From Pseudogemmobacter hezensis (GTDB taxonomy: Bacteria; Pseudomonadota; Alphaproteobacteria; Rhodobacterales; Rhodobacteraceae), in contig NZ_JABJXT010000011.1 in assembly GCF_013155295.1 (NCBI RefSeq), positions 62,001-126,000 on the forward strand: a stretch of 64,000 nt of DNA, in the 5' to 3' direction. Numbering within the stretch: the first letter of the stretch is position 1; every line of letters begins with the position of its first letter. The notes under the pieces were generated by a model. The model was not told where the DNA came from. It worked only from the letters and a program-made list of their open reading frames with translations, and searched no databases. A program made the translations under genes and the position numbers. This document shows, in pieces, positions 58,271-64,000 of this stretch.

Positions 58271-58421
58271 GGGAAGATCCTTTCGGTTCGGGCCGCGCTG
58301 CTCCTGCAGAGGCGCGGGCCGTCAATTTCCGGATGAAACCAGCGGAGTGATAAATCGCCGGGACGCCTATGAGATAAGCAGGCCTGTCACAATAGCAAGC
58401 ACGAAACGCCCGCTTTTGCAA

Positions 58422-58450
58422 AAATAAGGGGGGCAAAGCCCCCCATATTT
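58422..58450 (-). terminator. Intrinsic terminator after metZ
   Basis: On the minus strand a GGGGGGC-TTT-GCCCCCC stem is flanked by AAATAT and TTATTTTT, four bases after the metZ stop. It ends the metZ transcript ahead of folE2. Confidence 0.88.
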
Positions 58451-58453
58451 CAC

Positions 58454-59632
58454 TCAGACCTTTGCCAGCGCCTGGTCGAGATCGGCGATCAGGTCGCCTG
58501 CATCTTCCAGCCCGATCGAGAAGCGGATCAGCCCGGGCGCAATGCCAAGGCTTTGCTTTTGCTCATCCGACAGGCGCTGATGCGTGGTCGTTGCCGGATG
58601 GGTGGTGATCGACTTGGCATCGCCCAGGTTGTTCGAGATCTTGGGGATCTGCAGCGCATTTTGCAGCCGGAACGCGCCCTCTTTGCCGCCCTTGACGACA
58701 AAGCTGACAATGGTGCCGCCGGTGCCCATCTGCGCCATAGCCAGATCATATTGCGGATGCGATTTCAGGCCCGGATAGATGATTTTCTCAATCTTGTCAT
58801 GGCCTTCCAGATATTCGGCAATCTGCAGCGCCGAGGCCGCCATCGCCCGGCAGCGCAGATCCAGCGTCGCCATCCCGTTCAGCATGATCCAGGAGGTGAA
58901 AGGGCTCATCGCGCCGCCGGTGTGCTTCATATAGGGCTGCACGACCTTCTGGATGTAATCCGCCGAGCCGCAGATCACGCCACCAAGCGCACGCCCCTGG
59001 CCGTCGATATGTTTGGTGGTCGAATAGACCACCACATCGGCGCCCAGATCGACCGCCCGCGAGAAAATCGGCGTCGCAAAGACATTGTCGCAGATCACCA
59101 GCGCGCCATGTTTATGCGCGATCTCGGCCACGCCTTTCACATCGACGATTTCCAGCGTCGGATTGGCCATGCTTTCGAAGAACACGGCTTTGGTCTCGGG
59201 CGTGACGGCGGCCTCCCAGGCGGCAAGATCGGTGCCGTCAACAAAGGTTACCCGCACGCCATAGCGCGTCAGCACGTCTTCCAGGATGTAAAGACAAGAG
59301 CCGAACAGCGCCTTTGCCGAGACCACATGATCCCCGGCCTTCAGCAGCGAGGTCAGCGCGCCATTGACGGCCGCCATGCCGCTGGCAGTGGCGAATGCAT
59401 CCTCGGTGCCCTCAAGGCCTGAGATGCGCTCTTCGAACATGCGGGTGGTGGGGTTGCCGTAGCGGGCATAGATGAACTCATCCTCGCCCGATTTGATGAA
59501 CCGCGCCTCGGCGGTTTCGGCATCGGGATAGGCAAAACCCTGGGTGAGAAAAATCGCCTCGGCCATTTCGCCATACTGGCTGCGGCGGCTGCCTTCATGG
59601 ACCAGTTTCGTGCGTGTCTTCCAGTTCGTCAT
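58454..59632 (-). CDS. metZ: O-succinylhomoserine sulfhydrylase
   Basis: MetZ makes homocysteine directly from O-succinylhomoserine and sulfide, using PLP. The 392-residue protein begins with TRTKLVHEGSRRSQYGEMAE and shows ARYGNPTTRMFEERISGLEG, the Cys/Met-enzyme signature DVVVYSTTKHIDGQGRALGG with the PLP lysine, and SPFTSWIMLNGMATLDLRC. LVHEGSRRSQ and FLTQGFAY are features of MetZ rather than cystathionine gamma-synthase. GGGAG lies 12 bases before the ATG. Its 5' leader contains a SAM-II-like riboswitch core, so high S-adenosylmethionine should lower its expression. It stands alone with its own terminator. Confidence 0.93.
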   Translation of the reverse strand: MTNWKTRTKLVHEGSRRSQYGEMAEAIFLTQGFAYPDAETAEARFIKSGEDEFIYARYGNPTTRMFEERISGLEGTEDAFATASGMAAVNGALTSLLKAGDHVVSAKALFGSCLYILEDVLTRYGVRVTFVDGTDLAAWEAAVTPETKAVFFESMANPTLEIVDVKGVAEIAHKHGALVICDNVFATPIFSRAVDLGADVVVYSTTKHIDGQGRALGGVICGSADYIQKVVQPYMKHTGGAMSPFTSWIMLNGMATLDLRCRAMAASALQIAEYLEGHDKIEKIIYPGLKSHPQYDLAMAQMGTGGTIVSFVVKGGKEGAFRLQNALQIPKISNNLGDAKSITTHPATTTHQRLSDEQKQSLGIAPGLIRFSIGLEDAGDLIADLDQALAKV

Positions 59633-59703
59633 CGCGGCAAGGCTCCCGGGGCCATAAGCATGTCAATGACCGGAAAATGCGGCAGGGCGAAGACGTCCCG
59701 TCA

Positions 59704-59757
59704 CCTCTTTAGCGGCTTGTTTAACGTGGCCCGCAATCCGGTCAACAAAGCGCCACG
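59704..59757 (-). promoter_or_regulatory. SAM-II-like riboswitch core in the metZ leader
   Basis: On the minus strand a six-base stem CGTGGC/GCCACG encloses a loop containing TTGACCGGATTGC and is followed by TTAAACAAGC and CGCTAAAGAGG. This order (P1, loop with ACCGNATTGC, then TAAA and GCTAAARAGG) is the SAM-II pattern I remember. The loop GCGG can pair with the downstream CCGC to make the P2 pseudoknot. The start of metZ is 72 bases downstream, farther than usual. SAM-II elements typically control metA/metX/metZ genes in alphaproteobacteria. Confidence 0.65.
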
Positions 59758-59794
59758 CCATTGCCTTACGCCCGGGGGGCGGCGCGGTCAAGCC

Positions 59795-61006
59795 TCAGCG
59801 CAGGCCCAGACCCGCCCGCATCAGTCCGCGCCGGACCGGGGTCAGCGAATAGAACAGATCCAGCGCCCCTGCCCGCAGATCGCGTAAGCCCTGCGCCCCC
59901 GCCATCGAGGCGCGGTTCAGAAGGTCGATCCCGCTTAGCCGCAGCGTGATATCGGTGTGGCGGGCGCGGTGATAGGCGGCCAGCAGCTGGGGGCTGCCCG
60001 GATCGCCATTCGGCCCGGCCGCCGCGTCACGTGCCAGATCCAGCAGCACCCGCAGATCGCTGAGCGACATGTTCAGCCCCTGCGCCCCGATCGGTGGCAC
60101 CACATGCGCGGCCTCGGCCATCAGGGCCACCCGCTGCCCGGACATCTGCATGGCCATCTGGCTGATGATCGGCCAGACATGGCGCGGCGTCGCCAGCTGC
60201 ATCTGGCCAAGGATGCCGCAGGAGCGGATGTTCATCTCACGGGTGAAATCCGCATCACTCAGCCCTGCAAGGCGTGCCGCCTCTGGCCCGCGCTCCATCC
60301 AGACGACGGAAGAGGCGGGCTGCCCGTCACGATCAGGCAGCGGCACCATGGTAAATGGCCCGCCGCTACGGTGCACCTCGGTCGAGACATTTTCATGCGC
60401 CCGCTGGTGGGTGACGGAAAAGACCAGCGCCTTTTGGCCGTAACGTATTGTTTTAACGGGGATATTCAGCGCATCACGGATCAGCGAGTTGCGCCCGTCA
60501 GCGGCGATCAGCAGCCGCGCCGCCACCTGCGAGCCATCGCTGAGCGTCACCAGCGCCTCGGCATCGCGGGTCAGCACCGCGCGCGCGGCGATCCCGGGGC
60601 GAAAGGTGACATTGGGCATTTCCTGCAGCCGGGCGACCATCTCGCGGCGCAAAAGCCAGTTTGGCAGATTATAGCCGAACGGCTGTTCAGATATGTCGGC
60701 GGCATCAAAATCCTTGATGATCCGGGCGCCGGGCTCTGCGCCGCCGGAATCGACGATGCGCATCACCTGCAACGGCGCTGCATGGGCAGACAGCCGCGAC
60801 CAAAGCCCGGCCTCTTCCAGCAAGGAAATCGAGGGCTGCAAGAACGCGGTGGTGCGCAGATCAGCGCCGCTGGCCCCCTCATTGGCGGCAACGGGGGCGG
60901 GATCAACGCAGATCACCTCATAGCCGGCCGCGCCAAAGGCCGCCGCGGCGGTCAGCCCGGCAATGCCACCGCCTGCGATCATGATACCTGTCTGCACGCG
61001 CTGCAT
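59795..61006 (-). CDS. UbiH/UbiF/COQ6-family FAD-dependent hydroxylase
   Basis: The 403-residue flavoprotein monooxygenase hydroxylates the ubiquinone ring (or a related aromatic). It shows the N-terminal FAD motif GIMIAGGGIAGLTAAAAFG, GADLRTTAFLQPSISLLEEAGLW, LIAADGRNSLIRDAL (DG motif) and the second FAD motif MAEAAHVVPPIGAQGLNMSLSD. The LRTTAF and VVPPIGAQGLN segments are typical of the UbiH/F group. Which ring position it modifies is not readable. The ATG at 61006 (MQRVQTG) has AGGAC upstream; an in-frame start at 61081 is less likely. A small membrane-protein gene lies 100 bases upstream on the same strand. Confidence 0.88.
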   Translation of the reverse strand: MQRVQTGIMIAGGGIAGLTAAAAFGAAGYEVICVDPAPVAANEGASGADLRTTAFLQPSISLLEEAGLWSRLSAHAAPLQVMRIVDSGGAEPGARIIKDFDAADISEQPFGYNLPNWLLRREMVARLQEMPNVTFRPGIAARAVLTRDAEALVTLSDGSQVAARLLIAADGRNSLIRDALNIPVKTIRYGQKALVFSVTHQRAHENVSTEVHRSGGPFTMVPLPDRDGQPASSVVWMERGPEAARLAGLSDADFTREMNIRSCGILGQMQLATPRHVWPIISQMAMQMSGQRVALMAEAAHVVPPIGAQGLNMSLSDLRVLLDLARDAAAGPNGDPGSPQLLAAYHRARHTDITLRLSGIDLLNRASMAGAQGLRDLRAGALDLFYSLTPVRRGLMRAGLGLR

Positions 61007-61106
61007 GTGATCTGTCCTGCAAGGTTGCACCGGGGGCAGTCTATCCGCCTGAACGCCCAAGGGCCAGTGGCGCGCGCGCAAAGGGCGGCATGCCTTTCGG
61101 CAGAAA

Positions 61107-61379
61107 TCAGGGCCAGGAAATCGCTACAAAGAAGGCGAACATCACCGGCACCATCGCCAGCGCCGCCATGGCCAGCGCCGCAAGGCCCCAGGTCTGAATG
61201 GCCAGCACCATCCCCAGAACCAGCACCGGGATCAGCCAGAAGATATTGTTGATATCCTGGGCAATCTCGCGGCGAACCCGGTCAAAAACAGGGCCCAGAA
61301 CCGGAATGCGGCGCAGGATTCCGCGCGATGGCCTGGTCCGGGCGGTGGTGATGGGCTTGGCAGATGCAGTGCTGGACAT
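61107..61379 (-). CDS. Small protein with two membrane segments, unknown function
   Basis: I do not recognise this 90-residue protein. It has a basic Ser/Thr/Arg-rich N terminus (about 30 residues with RILRRIP-type basic patches), a short amphipathic stretch DRVRREIAQDINNIFW and two membrane segments (LIPVLVLGMVLAIQTWGL; ALAMVPVMFAFFVAISWP) that would form a hairpin in the inner membrane. AGGGAC precedes the ATG at suitable spacing and the frame matches the GC-rich codon use of its neighbours, so it is probably real. It lies between the UbiH-type gene and the HAD nucleotidase gene, all on the minus strand, about 100 to 160 bases from each. Confidence 0.7.
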   Translation of the reverse strand: MSSTASAKPITTARTRPSRGILRRIPVLGPVFDRVRREIAQDINNIFWLIPVLVLGMVLAIQTWGLAALAMAALAMVPVMFAFFVAISWP

Positions 61380-61536
61380 GGTAGTCCCTGTAAGGGCTGA
61401 GAACGGTGAGATGGATAATCCCTGTATCTCTCTTATCGCATTTCGCCCCGCGCTTCACCCGGGCGCGGGCGGGGCGCGATGTCGCACTGCGACAATCGGC
61501 CTCTGTCCGGTTGGAACGGCTTTCAGACCTTAGACC

Positions 61537-62199
61537 TCAGGCCTCGGCCAGCCGCGCAAAAAAGCTGTTCAGATCCGTGGTCTGGTAATGGATATGCGCG
61601 TTTCCGGGCGCATCGTCTGAGGGCGTGGGGGTAACCAGCACCGTGCGCATCCCCATCAGATGCGGCTCTGCGAGGTTGCGCGGGTCATCCTCAAACATCA
61701 CCGCCTGTTCAGGGGCAAAGCCATCCAGACGCAGAACAGCCTCAAAGGCTGGGCGGCCGGGTTTTGGCTGATAGCCGGTTTCCTCGATGCCATAAATGGC
61801 GTCGAAAAGACCCGAAAGGCCGCGCCGCTCCAGCACCCTTGTCGCATAAAGCGTGTCGGCATTGGTGAAAATGATGCGTCGCCCGGGCAGGGCAGAAATC
61901 TGCCGCGCCAGGGTGTGGTCCCTGGTCAGCCCTGAAAAATCAATATCATGAACATCCGCCAGAAAATCCGACGGATCGATACTATGCGCGGCCATCAACC
62001 CCGCAAGCGTGGTGCCATGCGCCTGCCAATAGCTTTCGCGCAGCGCATCGGCCCGCATCTGGTTCAGGCCCAGATTGCGCATGACCCAGGCCGTCATCCG
62101 CTGCTCGATCTGGTCGAAAAGGCGCGTGACAGGGGGGTAAAGCGTATTGTCGAGGTCAAAGACCCAAGTGGAAATGTGACTAAAATCTTGCTTCAGCAT
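61537..62199 (-). CDS. HAD-family pyrimidine 5'-nucleotidase-like phosphatase
   Basis: The 220-residue protein is a HAD hydrolase of the SDT1/pyrimidine 5'-nucleotidase type. Motif I is WVFDLDNTLYPP (nucleophile Asp and acid/base Asp), motif II IIFTNAD, motif III Lys in GYQPKPGRPAFE and motif IV MFEDDPRNLAEPHL. The helical cap with LFDQIEQRMTAWVM is typical of this subgroup, which dephosphorylates UMP/CMP and some cofactors. The substrate is inferred from subgroup only. It is transcribed away from the GntR gene; the 281 bases between them hold a palindrome at 62307 and no gene. Confidence 0.88.
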   Translation of the reverse strand: MLKQDFSHISTWVFDLDNTLYPPVTRLFDQIEQRMTAWVMRNLGLNQMRADALRESYWQAHGTTLAGLMAAHSIDPSDFLADVHDIDFSGLTRDHTLARQISALPGRRIIFTNADTLYATRVLERRGLSGLFDAIYGIEETGYQPKPGRPAFEAVLRLDGFAPEQAVMFEDDPRNLAEPHLMGMRTVLVTPTPSDDAPGNAHIHYQTTDLNSFFARLAEA

Positions 62200-62306
62200 G
62201 GATCAGTGATAGCAGGAATTTCCGGGCCGCAAAGCCCTGACAAATTTCCGGTTTTTCTGACAGACGTGAAGCCGCCTGGAGGACTGCAATCGCCACGTGT
62301 CACAGG

Positions 62307-62326
62307 GGCAAATCGGGGCATTTGCC
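62307..62326. promoter_or_regulatory. Perfect palindrome upstream of the GntR regulator
   Basis: GGCAAAT-CGGGGC-ATTTGCC has seven-base arms matching exactly, lying between the divergent HAD phosphatase and GntR genes, about 155 bases before the regulator start. It may be an autoregulatory operator; the arms do not match a GntR consensus that I know. Confidence 0.4.
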
Positions 62327-62480
62327 TTGCTGCGGCAATGTGATGCAGGGCTTGCCTCAGGCCTGGGGGATCACTAGGCTTTGCCGCCATACTGTGTGCA
62401 GGTGCGGCCGGGACCGGGTGGACCGGGGGCGCCTGCAGGGGCCAGTACAACAATGCCTGGCCGGTCAAAGGAAGCCTTGA

Positions 62481-63116
62481 ATGCAAAAAGACGCCTATAC
62501 ACTGATCCTTGAGGCGATTGAGGCGCGTCAGTTCCGACCCGGAGAGCGGCTGGTCGAAAGCGAGCTGGCCGAGCGGTTTGGCGTCTCACGGACCCCGGTG
62601 CGCGAGGCGCTGCAGCGGCTTGAGACACAGTCGATGTTAAAGCGCGACGGGCGCAGTCTGATCGTGGCGACACTGGACCACAACCAGCTGGCAGAGCTTT
62701 ACGCCGTGCGCACCGAGCTGGAGGGCCTGGCCGCACGTCTTGCCGCCCGCCATGCCACGGAAGAGGAGATTCGCGTTCTGCAAAGCATGGTTGCCGACGA
62801 TCAGGCCCTTTTGGGCGGAGACCCGGCAGCCCTGAGTCGTGCGAACAAGCGGTTTCACAAGCAGATCCACCTGGCCAGCCACAACCGTTTCCTGGTGCAA
62901 CAGCTGGACCTGCTGCATCGCTCTATGGCGCTGATGGCGCAGACTTCTTTTGCGGCCGAGGGGCGGGATGGGGTCGCGCTTGGCGAGCATGAGGCGATTG
63001 TGGCGGCGATTGCGGCCCGGGATGAAAACCGGGCCTGGCAGGCCTTGCGCACCCATATCAGCCGCGCCTTCGAGACGCGTCTGCGGGTTGAGGCGGGTGA
63101 GCTGAAGCTGCGCTAA
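62481..63116 (+). CDS. GntR-family (FadR/VanR-type, FCD domain) transcriptional regulator
   Basis: The 211-residue regulator has an N-terminal winged helix (LILEAIEARQFRPGERLVES; ELAERFGVSRTPVREALQRL, the typical recognition region) and a C-terminal all-helical FCD ligand domain (LYAVRTELEGLAARLAARHA; FHKQIHLASHN; GEHEAIVAAIAARD; LRTHISRAFE). The metal-binding histidines of the FCD fold (in FHKQIH, EHEAI and THISR) are conserved, suggesting a small organic acid ligand. AAGGAAG lies before the ATG. No adjacent catabolic genes identify its target: downstream is a convergent glycosyltransferase gene. The palindrome at 62307 is a candidate binding site. Confidence 0.92.
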   Translation: MQKDAYTLILEAIEARQFRPGERLVESELAERFGVSRTPVREALQRLETQSMLKRDGRSLIVATLDHNQLAELYAVRTELEGLAARLAARHATEEEIRVLQSMVADDQALLGGDPAALSRANKRFHKQIHLASHNRFLVQQLDLLHRSMALMAQTSFAAEGRDGVALGEHEAIVAAIAARDENRAWQALRTHISRAFETRLRVEAGELKLR

Positions 63117-63141
63117 GGGGGCGTGTTTGGCCTGATATATG

Positions 63142-64000
63142 TCAGGATTTCTTTCGGTTAGGGGGGGATTCTGTCTGATCAAAGAGGCCGTGGCTGGTTT
63201 TGTCCCAATAGAAGGGGTGGGTGATCAGTTCCCACAGGGCTTTGAAACCGGCGAAAGTGGCCAGCGGCTGGTAGAAATGCAGCGTAAACACCCAGAGTTT
63301 TGAGATCCGGTGCCCCGCCTGGCGCAAAGCCAGAATGCCCAGGGTGAAATCCACCACTGCCGCCAGGATGAAGGTGGTCAGCAAGACCATCATCACGCCC
63401 TGGGGCAGGGCCTCGGCCAGCGGATGCGGCAGGCCAAAGGCAATCAGCCAGAAGCTCCATAACAGCGGTGCAAGCAGCGTCTGCAATGCGGCCCCCAGAA
63501 ACATGACCTGAAAGCCGATAAAGGCCGGCGTCCCGACCTCACGCCAAAGCCTCCGCGGATGCCGCATATGCACGATCCAGGTCATCATATGGCCCTTGAT
63601 CCAGCGCGAGCGCTGCCGGATCCAGGCCAGGGGACGGCAATTCGCCTCTTCGCGGGTCACCGTGGTCATCAGCGCCGTGCGATAGCCTTTGCGCGCCAGC
63701 CTGATTCCCAGATCGGCATCTTCGGTCACATTATGCGCGTCCCATGCGCCCAGCTCTTCCAGCACATCGCGGCGGAAAAACAGCGTGGTGCCGCCCAGTG
63801 GAACCATCAGCCCCAGCCGCGCCACGCCGGGCAGAATCAGCCGAAACCATGCGGCATATTCGATGGTGAACATCCGCGCGATCCAGTTGGTGGCCGGATT
63901 GTAGTAATCCAGCACGCCCTGCAGGCAGGCGAGGCTGGAATCGCTTTGCCGGAACCGCGCCACCACACGGCGGATCTGGTCCGGCTCGGGCGCGTCTTCG
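63142..64000 (-). CDS. Family 2 glycosyltransferase, membrane-bound, cellulose-synthase-like (5' end missing)
   Basis: The frame runs off the right edge of the window; reading continues through EDAPEPDQIRRVVARF, so the catalytic N-terminal part lies beyond. The visible ~285 residues show the GT-A processive glycosyltransferase features: the FFRRDVLEELGAWD and VTEDADLGIRLARKGYRT segments (TED motif with the catalytic-base Asp), the product-binding RQRSRWIKGH (Q/RxxRW motif) and four or more membrane helices at the C terminus. Relatives synthesise beta-linked exopolysaccharides or transfer sugars to lipids; the product is unknown. It converges on the GntR gene with a 25-base gap. Confidence 0.87.
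   Translation of the reverse strand, partial: EDAPEPDQIRRVVARFRQSDSSLACLQGVLDYYNPATNWIARMFTIEYAAWFRLILPGVARLGLMVPLGGTTLFFRRDVLEELGAWDAHNVTEDADLGIRLARKGYRTALMTTVTREEANCRPLAWIRQRSRWIKGHMMTWIVHMRHPRRLWREVGTPAFIGFQVMFLGAALQTLLAPLLWSFWLIAFGLPHPLAEALPQGVMMVLLTTFILAAVVDFTLGILALRQAGHRISKLWVFTLHFYQPLATFAGFKALWELITHPFYWDKTSHGLFDQTESPPNRKKS

Noticed and set aside
58271-58421. Zur box or riboswitch ahead of folE2
   Set aside because: FolE2 genes are often zinc-regulated, but no palindromic Zur-type element or recognisable aptamer was found in the leader.

Overview
The window looks like chromosomal DNA of a Rhodobacterales alphaproteobacterium (Rhodobacter/Paracoccus/Gemmobacter-like). I infer this from the high GC, the gene neighbourhoods (infA-maf-RNase E/G-yacG; glyQ-small membrane protein-glyS; pstCAB-phoU-phoB; choXWV divergent from betI-betB-betA) and the protein types (taurine-pyruvate aminotransferase, FolE2, MetZ). 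No phage, IS element, CRISPR array, rRNA or tRNA gene was seen.

Layout. 1-2753: the end of an MscS-type channel gene and an overlapping alanyl-tRNA editing gene. 2850-9409 (minus): a compact chemotaxis operon STAS-cheY-cheA-cheW-cheR-cheY-unknown-cheB with no receptor gene; cheA carries an apparent one-base frameshift before its P5 domain, and cheB has a receiver domain without its phospho-acceptor. 9564-11037: taurine-pyruvate aminotransferase behind a TauR-type direct repeat. 11140-13248: an acetyltransferase, a sugar mutarotase and ribokinase. 13546-18691: pstC-pstA-pstB-phoU-phoB, without pstS or phoR alongside. 18813-25736: glycine betaine supply, with choline ABC uptake (choXWV, minus) divergent from betI-betB-betA (plus) and a BetI-like operator between. 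26158-35337 (minus): an ABC transporter with two different binding proteins, followed by two glutamine-synthetase-like ligases, a class I amidotransferase and a PuuB-like oxidase. This is probably a gamma-glutamylated amine (polyamine-like) pathway. 35667-39868: TerB-like protein, infA, maf, a short RNase E/G, yacG and an MHS-family transporter. 39948-45774 (minus): an unknown secreted protein, glmM, folP, folB with an extra domain, and a SleB-type cell-wall hydrolase. 46024-52531 (minus): a PPDK-like protein with an eroded nucleotide-binding domain, then glyS, a small membrane protein and glyQ. 52934-64000: a SPOR/peptidoglycan-binding/pseudo-protease protein, TrkH, a DUF1287 protein, FolE2, MetZ under a SAM-II-like riboswitch, a UbiH-family hydroxylase, a small membrane protein, a HAD nucleotidase, a GntR regulator and a partial glycosyltransferase.

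The genes form several independent physiological modules: taxis, phosphate, osmoprotectant, amine nitrogen, folate/cell wall, and methionine. Regulatory DNA could be tied to several of them: TauR-type repeat, BetI palindrome, weak Pho box, sigma-54-like promoter, SAM-II-like leader and a GntR-adjacent palindrome. The points most worth checking are the cheA frameshift, the SAM-II-like leader of metZ, the eroded catalytic sites (CheB receiver, PPDK ATP-grasp, trypsin-like domain), the unknown che-operon gene and the dual-receptor amine operon. All functional calls come from reading the sequence and recalling families; no database search was run.
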